From Bacteroidia bacterium (GTDB lineage: Bacteria; Bacteroidota; Bacteroidia; Bacteroidales; Paludibacteraceae), in assembly GCA_009929375.1 (NCBI GenBank), contig SAAO01000026.1:1-64000 (forward strand): a DNA stretch of 64,000 nucleotides, in the 5' to 3' direction. This document shows, piece by piece, positions 8,239-16,522 of this stretch (position 1 is its first letter; every line of letters starts with the position of its first letter). The position numbers and the translations under genes were made by a program. The notes below the pieces were generated by a model. That model searched no databases, was not told the origin of the DNA, and saw only the letters and a list, made by a program, of their open reading frames with translations.

Positions 8239-10509
8239 ATGAAAAAAACCATCATTTTAAGCATAGCCATTGCTTTTACAGTACTTGGCTTTGCCGCGAA
8301 GAAAAGCAGATCGTACATCGATTATGTGAATCCGCTTATCGGGTCACAATCGAACTTCGCACTTTCGAACGGAAATACCTACCCGGCCATTGCACGCCCC
8401 TGGGGGATGAACTTTTGGGTGCCACAGACTGCAAAAATGGGCGATGGCTGGGTTTACAGCTACGATGCCACACACATACGCGGTTTCAAACAAACGCATC
8501 AACCAAGTCCGTGGATCAACGATTACGGACAGTTTTCGCTGATGCCTGTGCAGGGAATGCTGATTGATGAAAATAAACGCAGCAGCTGGTTTTCGCACAA
8601 AGCCGAAGTGGCCAAAGCAAACTACTATAGCGTATATCTGGCCGACCACGACATAGTAACCGAACTTACACCGACTGAACGAGCTGCCATTTTCCGCTTT
8701 ACTTTTCCAAATTCGGACAGTTCGTCGGTAGTCATCGACGCTTTCGATCGTGGATCGTATATCAAGGTCATTCCTTCCGAAAACAAAATTATTGGTTACA
8801 CAACCCGTAACAGTGGCGGTGTACCCGATAATTTCAAAAACTATTTTGTCATTAAGTTCAACCGCAGGTTCGATTACTCAACCGCATGGAACAATTTCAA
8901 ACCGGTTTCGGCTGCCGAACTTACCGACAATCATGTAGGTGCAGTGATTGGTTTTAAAACCAAACGCGGACAAGTGGTAGAGGCCCGTGTAGCTTCATCG
9001 TTTATCAGTTTCGAACAGGCCGAACGTAACCTGCTCGAAGTGGCCGATAAATCGTTCGATCAGGTGCGTGCCGAAGGAACCGACAGCTGGAACAAAGTGC
9101 TGGGCGTAGTTGACATTGAAGCAAATATTGACCAGACACGCACTTTTTATTCGGCGCTTTACCGTTCCACACTTTTCCCACGCATGTTTTACGAATACGA
9201 TGCCAACGGAAAACCTGTACATTACAGCCCCTACAACGGAAAAGTATTGCCCGGCTATATGTTTACCGACAATGGATTCTGGGATACTTTCCGCGCACAA
9301 TTTCCGCTGATAAACTTCCTTTATCCTTCGATGAATAAAAAAATTCAGGAAGGTTTGCTCAATACTTTCCTCGAAAGCGGTTTTTTACCTGAATGGGCTT
9401 CACCGGGTCACCGCGATTGTATGGTAGGAAACAATTCAGCATCAATTGTTTCTGAGGGAATTCTGAAAGAAATTACACCCCGCGAAATGTGGCTGCCTTT
9501 GTACGAGGCCATGCTGAAAACAGCTAATTCAAATCACCCGCAAGTTCGTTCTACCGGACGTTTAGGCGTGGATTATTACAACAAACTGGGTTATGTACCT
9601 TACAATGTGGGCATCAACGAAAGTGCCGCCCGTACACTCGAGTATGCTTACAACGACTGGTGTATTTATCAGGTAGGGCTGAAACTGAAACGTCCGGCTG
9701 AAGAAATTGAACTGTATAAAAACCGTAGCCGCAACTTTATGCATCTGTTCGATCCTTCGCACAACCTTATGCGTGGTAAAAATGCAGATGGAACCTTTCA
9801 GTCTCCATTCAACCCGCTGAAATGGGGTGATGCCTTTACCGAAGGAAACAGTTGGCACTACACATGGTCGGTGTTTCACGATGTGGAAAAACTGAAACAA
9901 CTGATGGGCGGACGCGAGAAATTTGTAGGAATGCTTGACTCGGTTTTTGCCGTTCCACCTATATTCGACGACAGCTACTACGGTGGTGTGATTCACGAAA
10001 TACGCGAAATGCAGATTATGAACATGGGCAACTATGCACACGGAAATCAGCCCATTCAGCACATGATTTATCTCTATAATTATGCCGGCGAACCCTGGAA
10101 AGCACAATATCATCTGCGCGAAGTAATGGATAAGCTTTATCTTCCTACACCCGATGGTTATTGTGGCGACGAGGACAACGGTCAGACTTCTGCCTGGTAT
10201 GTATTTTCAAGCCTTGGTTTCTACCCTGTTACGCCTGGTGTTGACGAATACGTAATTGGCTCACCGTTGGTACAAAAAGCAGTGGTGAATCTCGAAAACG
10301 GCAAAAAAATTGAAATCAAAGCACAGGACAATAACAAAGCCAACCGCTACGTGCAAAGCATGAAAGTGAACGGCAAAAAACATAGCAAAAACTATTTGAA
10401 TTACAAAGATTTGCTGAAAGGTGCAAAAATTCAGTTCACTATGGGCAACGAACCCGCCACCAATCGTGGCACTCAGCCTGCCGATCAGCCTTATTCGTTT
10501 ACGAAATAG
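8239..10509 (+). CDS. GH92 exo-alpha-mannosidase, second of a tandem pair
   Basis: A 756-residue secreted paralogue of the preceding gene, with the same motif order: NPLIGSQSNFALSNGNTYP, PWGMNFWVPQT, GFKQTHQPSPW, GYMFTDNGFWDTFRAQFPL, ESAARTLEYAYNDW, HGNQPIQHM and GDEDNGQTSAWYV. The GDED Asp pair needed for catalysis is kept. I start it at the ATG at 8239 because a clean signal peptide (MKKTIILSIAIAFTVLGFA) begins there. The frame extends 11 codons upstream only to a TTG. Divergence from its neighbour suggests a different mannoside linkage, as is common for GH92 sets. A strong hairpin terminator follows. Confidence 0.93.
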   Translation: MKKTIILSIAIAFTVLGFAAKKSRSYIDYVNPLIGSQSNFALSNGNTYPAIARPWGMNFWVPQTAKMGDGWVYSYDATHIRGFKQTHQPSPWINDYGQFSLMPVQGMLIDENKRSSWFSHKAEVAKANYYSVYLADHDIVTELTPTERAAIFRFTFPNSDSSSVVIDAFDRGSYIKVIPSENKIIGYTTRNSGGVPDNFKNYFVIKFNRRFDYSTAWNNFKPVSAAELTDNHVGAVIGFKTKRGQVVEARVASSFISFEQAERNLLEVADKSFDQVRAEGTDSWNKVLGVVDIEANIDQTRTFYSALYRSTLFPRMFYEYDANGKPVHYSPYNGKVLPGYMFTDNGFWDTFRAQFPLINFLYPSMNKKIQEGLLNTFLESGFLPEWASPGHRDCMVGNNSASIVSEGILKEITPREMWLPLYEAMLKTANSNHPQVRSTGRLGVDYYNKLGYVPYNVGINESAARTLEYAYNDWCIYQVGLKLKRPAEEIELYKNRSRNFMHLFDPSHNLMRGKNADGTFQSPFNPLKWGDAFTEGNSWHYTWSVFHDVEKLKQLMGGREKFVGMLDSVFAVPPIFDDSYYGGVIHEIREMQIMNMGNYAHGNQPIQHMIYLYNYAGEPWKAQYHLREVMDKLYLPTPDGYCGDEDNGQTSAWYVFSSLGFYPVTPGVDEYVIGSPLVQKAVVNLENGKKIEIKAQDNNKANRYVQSMKVNGKKHSKNYLNYKDLLKGAKIQFTMGNEPATNRGTQPADQPYSFTK

Positions 10510-10537
10510 TTATTTCGCAAGGAAATAAAAAAAAACG

Positions 10538-10577
10538 AAACAGCCACAAAATCGCAACTGTGATTTTGTGGCTGTTT
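10538..10577. terminator. Hairpin terminator between convergent GH92 and araC-type genes
   Basis: A 16 bp perfect stem (AAACAGCCACAAAATC at 10538-10553, complement at 10562-10577) has an 8 nt loop. It lies between converging genes and can serve both. A near-identical hairpin occurs at 16446-16479. Confidence 0.75.
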
Positions 10578-10600
10578 TGCATTTATCTACAAACCCTGTG

Positions 10601-11530
10601 CTATCTTTCTGCTTTCTGAGTCAGTTTCCGGTACTCAATTGGAGTCATTTTATTTTTCTTTCTGAATGCTGTGAAAAAGTATTCATGATTCTCAAACCCA
10701 ATTGTCAAACCAATTTCCTTGGCCGAAAAAGCTGAATTTGTCAACATTTCCTTTGCTTTTTGCAATCTCAATTCCAGAAGATATTGTGCAGGTGCAAATC
10801 CTGTATAATCTTTAAATGTTTTTCGAAACCACGAATAACTCATATTTACAGTTTCAGCAACCTCCTCGGCCTTAATTCCCGAAAAAACATGTTCGGTCAT
10901 AATAATCTTGGCCTTATTCATCTGATTTATAATCTGAGAGTTTTCAAAAGTCTGATTTTTATCCAACGAATATGTAATGCCCAGCAATTGGTTAACTATT
11001 CCGGCCAGCATTTGCTGAAACCCGGCTTTTTGTTCGGTAGCTATCTGAATGGCACTCATGTAAAGTTCCACAAGTTTGTCGCTCAAACCCACATTAAATG
11101 CAGGCTTTTGTTTATGAAAAAATCCACTTTCAACCCTGTTGTCGATGTTTATTCCTTTGAAACCTATCCAGTATTCATTCCATCCGGTAGCTTTATCCGG
11201 CATGTAGTTATGCCATTCGCCGGGAAACAACAGAAACATAACTCCTTCATGTACTAGCTGTTGTCTGCAACTTTTTGTCATAAACGAACCTTTTCCAGCA
11301 CTTATATACACCAATTGATATTCGTCCAGAATTCGTCCCTTATTGGTTGAAAAAAGGTATCGCGCAGGATGATTCCCCGGTGGATAGTGTGAGTACGGCG
11401 CAATATACTGACAACCCTCTGAATTTACAGTTAGTCCCCACAAAGCATCCTGTTCGTTGGCAATCAGATATTTCAAATGAATATTATTTTCATTCGAAAT
11501 TGACTGTTTGTTATGCATTAATTGTAACAT
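10601..11530 (-). CDS. AraC-family transcriptional regulator
   Basis: About 309 residues from the ATG at 11530; another in-frame ATG lies at 11518, and the frame extends upstream only to a TTG at 11578. The N-terminal half is a cupin-like effector-binding domain (DEYQLVYISAGKGSF, LLFPGEWHNYMPD, WNEYWIGFKG). The last 100 residues are a double helix-turn-helix of the AraC/XylS type (IKAEEVAETVNMSYSWFRKTFK, then AKEIGLTIGFENHEYFFTAFRK). No signal or membrane segment is seen, so it is a cytoplasmic one-component regulator. It diverges from the rhamnosidase gene at 12129 across a long spacer, so it probably responds to a released sugar such as rhamnose and controls the neighbouring glycosidase genes. 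That target is inferred from position. Confidence 0.88.
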   Translation of the reverse strand: MLQLMHNKQSISNENNIHLKYLIANEQDALWGLTVNSEGCQYIAPYSHYPPGNHPARYLFSTNKGRILDEYQLVYISAGKGSFMTKSCRQQLVHEGVMFLLFPGEWHNYMPDKATGWNEYWIGFKGINIDNRVESGFFHKQKPAFNVGLSDKLVELYMSAIQIATEQKAGFQQMLAGIVNQLLGITYSLDKNQTFENSQIINQMNKAKIIMTEHVFSGIKAEEVAETVNMSYSWFRKTFKDYTGFAPAQYLLELRLQKAKEMLTNSAFSAKEIGLTIGFENHEYFFTAFRKKNKMTPIEYRKLTQKAER

Positions 11531-11578
11531 AATCAATTGTATTAGTTCAAAATCACCGAAAGTATTGCGTTGATACAA

Positions 11579-12128
11579 AGTAATAGCATTAAATTATGAA
11601 ACACCTGAAATTATTAACCAGATTTGAAGAATAACTAACCAAAATTGAGATTGCACAGCATTAGTTTTGTATAATCATATTAATTTAGACCCGGAAAATA
11701 CGACAAAACAATTCAAAACAATGGTTTTAAAATCAATGAAATAATCAAAAAACTGCCCTTACACAATATCCGGAATATTAAAATCAAATTTTCAAATACT
11801 TACATCAAAAATTCCAATGAAAACATTTTTCATAAAAATTACTTTTGTACACAACTAAGTACGTTGAAATATTTAGTGATATATTTCAAACACAATAGAA
11901 CACATAGAAATTATTGAGAAAAAAAGACTTAGTTCACATAGCAAAAAGTATCTGACGATACTTTTATTGCTCTGAAATTATCCCGATATTCGGGATAATC
12001 CTATGTATTCTTAGTGTTTTCTGTTGTTTTCAAAACTACTGTGAACTATGTGGTGAAAAACATATCTATAATAATTATCGGTTACTTAAGTATATACATA
12101 CCTTAAATACACAAACTATTAAATCAAA
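11579..12128. other. Long divergent regulatory spacer with several hairpins
   Basis: No gene is seen here. TACTTTTG at 11841-11848 and TAGTTTTG at 11662-11669 match the -7 consensus on the plus strand, but neither has a well placed -33 box. If 11841 is used, the rhamnosidase mRNA has a leader of about 280 nt. That leader contains two clean hairpins: AAAAGTATC paired across TGAC (11944-11965) and ATTATCCCGA paired across TAT (11977-11999). ACATAG/CTATGT words flank them (11898-11942 and 12001-12052), resembling a dispersed intergenic repeat. Confidence 0.45.
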
Positions 12129-15100
12129 ATGAAACAAATGAAAAAGTCACGAATTTTGTTAGGAGTTTTGCTGATGCTATCCCTTAGCATTATAGCTCAA
12201 ACTACTCCTAAGGTACAAAATCTCAGAACCGAGTATCTTCAAAATCCCGTTGGGATAGATGTAAAAACGCCAAGATTCAGTTGGGAAATGAGCCACTCCG
12301 CACGTGGAGCAAAACAAACAGCTTACGAAATTACGGTATCAACAAATCAATCGGGCGAAAATCCGGTGTGGACATCAGGCAAAGTGGAGTCGGAAAGGTC
12401 GGTAAACAATCCTTACAATGGCCCGACATTGGCTCCTTCCACACGTTACTATTGGCATGTGAACATCTGGGATCACACAAACACACAACTTACTTCTACC
12501 GAAACAGCATTCTTCGAAACCGGCTTACTCGATTCAGGTTGGGGCGATGCCAAATGGATTAAAGCCACCAACCTGAAACAGGGCGAAACAGCTTCGGAAA
12601 CGAGCATTACAAACTATACAATAAGTATGGACTTTCAGCTTAACGACATAGCTGCAGGTCCGTGTTTTGGTACAAGAGATGCCAATAACTTTTTTATGTG
12701 GCAAATTAATATCGAAACTGGCAGAGCTCGTTTCCGGCCTCATTCATGGTCGAATGGAAATGCGGTTTGCCACGAAAACAAAGACATTCAATCACTTATC
12801 AATATTCAAAAAGGAGTAATATACACACTTCGAATTGAAATAAAAGGCGACAAAGCAAGTACATATATCAATGAAATACTGATAGATGCCGACAGAGTAA
12901 ACCCACGGGGTGGTAATTACGGATTTGGTAATCTTGGCTTTCGCTCGGCTAAAGCTGAAACGAATGAAACGCTTGAATCGGCTTCGTTTGATAACATTAA
13001 GGTAACGACCAACGATCAGAATGTTGAAAAAATCCTGTTTGAAGAGCAGTTTGCTAATGCTGCCGATTTTGCATTTACAGCCGGCACGGTAGTGAATGGT
13101 CGGTTACTCGTAAACATGGGCAATAATATTGCATGGCAAAAAACCGAAAATGCACGTTTTACATTAGAAACCGACATGACTCTGTTGAACCAGAATGCAG
13201 GTATTATTTTTGGAGCAACCGACATTAACAACATGTATATGTGGTCGATAAACACCAAAGATCAGGCCTACCCACTCATTCGCCGACATGTATTTACCGG
13301 AAATAACCCTGTGGCTAATGAGGTTTCAATAGCTGCATTTTACTCAAAAGCAGATTTGATAGGAAAAGAACGCCGTGTGAAAATTGATGTGGAAAACAAT
13401 GTGATTAAAACTTATATTGACAATGTGCTTGTTGACACATACACCGATACAAGAGGCAGTTTGAAAAACGGACATGTAGGATTCAGAGCCTACAACGGCG
13501 ATAACAGCACTGATGAAATTGCTTTGTACGACAATATTGTACTTACCGATTATGTAAAAAATACAACAACAGGTGTTTTAGAGCCGGTAGTTACATTTTC
13601 CGAAAACTTCGAAAATGGTTCAAATGCATTCGAAGGTAGCGAAACTGTGGAAATTTCGGGCAATACAAAACTAAGAATGTCGGCCAAAGGATCGGATTTC
13701 AGAGTGCTTCAGGGAATTTCAACCGGAATATCTATGTTCAGAACCACCTTTGATATCGACAAAGAAATAAAATCAGCAAAAATATACAGTTCAGCGCTTG
13801 GAGTGTACGATTTGTTTATAAACGGAAGCCGGGTAGGCACTTCAACCGGGGATGGAAAAGTTATTTACGATGAATTAAAACCCGGCTGGACCGACTACAA
13901 CAAAACTGTATTTTACTCCACTTACGATGTAACAAACATCTTAAAATCAGGCGCAAATGCAATCGGAGCCAACGTAAGTCCCGGTTGGTGGAAGGGAGGC
14001 ATTGCGCATGGACAATATGGCGATAAAGATATAAGTCTGATTGTCAAACTAATCGTTCAGTACAACGACGGCACAACCAAAACAGTTGTCACCAACCCCG
14101 CATGGCTCACAAGCAAAACCGGACCGATACGCATGGGCGATATTTACAACGGCGAAACCTACGATGCACGTAATGAAAGTAACTGGACGAGTCCTGAGTT
14201 TAATGATTCAGAATGGCTTCAGACTACCGCATTCACTGGTTTTACCGGCAAAATAAAAGCTACGGTTGGCCCAACTGTGCAGGTTCGTCCCGAATTGAAT
14301 ATTGAACCAAAAACAATTACTATTTACGAAGGAACAAAAGATAATGGAAAAACTCACGGAGCCATCAACGTAATCAACACAATAAATGGCAAAGGAATCA
14401 TTCAGCTTAAAAAAGGGCAAACGGCCATTTACGATTTTGGTCAGAATATGGCTGGTTGGGTAAAATTCAAAGCAAAAGCAAGCTCAGGAACCAGTTTGAA
14501 AATTCGTTTCGGAGAAATTCTGAACGATGATGGTGCTTCATCAAGAGGAAACGACGGCCCTGCCGGAAGTCTCTATACTGCAAATTTGCGAAGTGCAAAA
14601 GCCACAATCACTTATATATTTAAAGGCAATGAAGCCGGGGAAATATACAATCCAAGCCATACCTTTTTCGGATTCAGATATTGCGAAATCACAACCAGTG
14701 CCGATGTGGAACTTCAATCGCTCATAGCCGAAGTTGTGGGTTCTGCTACTCAGGAAGGTTCATCGTTCAAAACAAGCAACGATTTAGTGAACAAACTGTA
14801 CAGCAATGTGATTTGGGGACAAAGAAGTAACTTTTTGAGCGTCCCAACCGATTGTCCGCAACGCGATGAACGTCAGGGCTGGGCAGGCGATACACAGATA
14901 TTCTCAGGTGCAGCAGCTTACAATGCAGATGTGGCTTCATTTTTTCACAAATGGTTGGGCGACATGCGGGATAGTCAACGCGGTGATGGCGCATTTCCGA
15001 GTACGGCACCAATTGTTTGGGGTGGATATGGACAAGGTGCCTGGGCCGAAGCCGGTATTATTGTACCATGGAATGTTTATTTGATGTACGACGATGCACG

Positions 15101-16382
15101 AATTATCGAAGATAATTTTGCTTCGATGGAAAAATATATGCAGTTTTTAGCCACTCAGGCCGGTGGAGGATACAATTACAACGGGGCTGGTGTTGACTTT
15201 GGCGATTGGGTTGCTTATGAAGCAATGGATAACAGGTACATCAGTGTTTGTTATTATGCTTACGCTGCACAATTGATGTCGAAAATGTCGAAAGTACTGA
15301 GTAAAACCGCCAACGATACCTACGACATTAAAAGCAGAAACTATTCAAATCTGTATAAAAATATCAAGGCTGAATTCCAGACCAGATATGTAAATCCCAA
15401 TGGCACATTAAAACAGGTATCGCAAACAGCTTATTTGCTGGCTTTAAAACTCGATTTATTCCCAAATGAAACAGCAAAAAACAACGGAATCGCATATCTT
15501 AATCAAAAAATTGCCAATAATGGAAATAAACTGAGTACAGGATTTATCGGTACAGGTATTCTGAATCAGACATTGAGTCAGTTTGGCTCAACAAATACAG
15601 CCTACAACCTGCTCCTTCAGCGCGGAAATCCATCGTGGTTGTACAGTATTGATCAGGGCGCAACCACTATCTGGGAACGCTGGGACTCATATACCATCGA
15701 AAAAGGATTCCAAACCGTAGTAATGAATTCGTTCAACCATTACGCCTATGGAGCAGTTTCAGAATGGATGTATCGGTTTATGGCGGGTATCGAAGCCGAT
15801 GAAAACACACCGGGGTTCAAACATTTCATTCTGCAACCGAATCCCGATAAGCGAACTAATTTGCCTTCAGGCCAGGAGCGGATTACTTCTGTGGAAGCAA
15901 AATACGATTCGTATTACGGCGATATCAAAAGTGAGTGGAAATTACGTGCCGATGGGAACTTAGCTTATACAGCCACAGTGCCGGCAAACAGCACAGCAAC
16001 ACTTTATTTACCATTCGAAAACGAAAATGATGTGATTTACGAAGGAACAATTCCGGCCGAAAATGCCGAAGGAGTAACTTTTGTGAAAAAAGAAAACGGA
16101 AAAGCCGTTTATGAGTTGAAATCGGGTTCTTACGAATTTGGCATCGATGTACCGGTAACAGGGACTAAAAAAGTGTTCAAAAAAAAAAGATTCGTTATAT
16201 ATCCAAATCCGGTAAATGATATGCTTACAATTTCGGAATCCAAAACGGATTATATCATTACAGATATGGCAGGTAATCAAATGAAAAATGGTTGCGACAC
16301 AAATGTATGTGTAAAGGATTTGTATCCGGGGGTTTATTTTGTGAAAACAGAAGATCAAATCAGTAAATTTCTAAAAAACTGA
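12129..16382 (+). CDS. GH78 alpha-L-rhamnosidase with two inserted sandwich domains and a type IX sorting domain
   Basis: A 1417-residue secreted protein. Order: signal peptide (1-24); fibronectin-like N domain (27-145, with NPVGIDVKTPRFSWEM); two similar concanavalin/DUF1080-like sandwich domains (about 155-295 and 300-480, each with an FFMWQINIETG or MYMWSINTKD strand); rhamnosidase N domain (about 530-690, AKIYSSALGVYDLFINGSRV); a second sandwich with IYDFGQNMAGWV; then the six-hairpin catalytic domain (from about 855). The catalytic region has CPQRDERQGWAGD with Asp913/Glu914 and TIWERWD with Glu1183, all as expected for the family. The C-terminus (about 1352-1417, IYPNPVNDMLTI to LKN) is a type IX secretion sorting domain, so the enzyme should be carried across the outer membrane. 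A second in-frame ATG lies at 12138. It diverges from the AraC gene. Confidence 0.92.
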   Translation: MKQMKKSRILLGVLLMLSLSIIAQTTPKVQNLRTEYLQNPVGIDVKTPRFSWEMSHSARGAKQTAYEITVSTNQSGENPVWTSGKVESERSVNNPYNGPTLAPSTRYYWHVNIWDHTNTQLTSTETAFFETGLLDSGWGDAKWIKATNLKQGETASETSITNYTISMDFQLNDIAAGPCFGTRDANNFFMWQINIETGRARFRPHSWSNGNAVCHENKDIQSLINIQKGVIYTLRIEIKGDKASTYINEILIDADRVNPRGGNYGFGNLGFRSAKAETNETLESASFDNIKVTTNDQNVEKILFEEQFANAADFAFTAGTVVNGRLLVNMGNNIAWQKTENARFTLETDMTLLNQNAGIIFGATDINNMYMWSINTKDQAYPLIRRHVFTGNNPVANEVSIAAFYSKADLIGKERRVKIDVENNVIKTYIDNVLVDTYTDTRGSLKNGHVGFRAYNGDNSTDEIALYDNIVLTDYVKNTTTGVLEPVVTFSENFENGSNAFEGSETVEISGNTKLRMSAKGSDFRVLQGISTGISMFRTTFDIDKEIKSAKIYSSALGVYDLFINGSRVGTSTGDGKVIYDELKPGWTDYNKTVFYSTYDVTNILKSGANAIGANVSPGWWKGGIAHGQYGDKDISLIVKLIVQYNDGTTKTVVTNPAWLTSKTGPIRMGDIYNGETYDARNESNWTSPEFNDSEWLQTTAFTGFTGKIKATVGPTVQVRPELNIEPKTITIYEGTKDNGKTHGAINVINTINGKGIIQLKKGQTAIYDFGQNMAGWVKFKAKASSGTSLKIRFGEILNDDGASSRGNDGPAGSLYTANLRSAKATITYIFKGNEAGEIYNPSHTFFGFRYCEITTSADVELQSLIAEVVGSATQEGSSFKTSNDLVNKLYSNVIWGQRSNFLSVPTDCPQRDERQGWAGDTQIFSGAAAYNADVASFFHKWLGDMRDSQRGDGAFPSTAPIVWGGYGQGAWAEAGIIVPWNVYLMYDDARIIEDNFASMEKYMQFLATQAGGGYNYNGAGVDFGDWVAYEAMDNRYISVCYYAYAAQLMSKMSKVLSKTANDTYDIKSRNYSNLYKNIKAEFQTRYVNPNGTLKQVSQTAYLLALKLDLFPNETAKNNGIAYLNQKIANNGNKLSTGFIGTGILNQTLSQFGSTNTAYNLLLQRGNPSWLYSIDQGATTIWERWDSYTIEKGFQTVVMNSFNHYAYGAVSEWMYRFMAGIEADENTPGFKHFILQPNPDKRTNLPSGQERITSVEAKYDSYYGDIKSEWKLRADGNLAYTATVPANSTATLYLPFENENDVIYEGTIPAENAEGVTFVKKENGKAVYELKSGSYEFGIDVPVTGTKKVFKKKRFVIYPNPVNDMLTISESKTDYIITDMAGNQMKNGCDTNVCVKDLYPGVYFVKTEDQISKFLKN

Positions 16383-16445
16383 AGCTTAGAATTTTCAGCT
16401 ATTTTTTAAGCACTTAATCCTAACAGCTCCGTTCTAATAATCAAG

Positions 16446-16479
16446 ACAGCCACAAAATCGTAACTGATTTTGTGGCTGT
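16446..16479. terminator. Hairpin terminator between convergent GH78 and vWA genes
   Basis: A 14 bp perfect stem (ACAGCCACAAAATC at 16446-16459, complement at 16466-16479) has a 6 nt loop. Its stem is the same sequence as the hairpin at 10538-10577. Confidence 0.7.
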
Positions 16480-16522
16480 TATGTTATTAAAAAAAACCTA
16501 TAAAAATTTGCGCACCTCTCTC

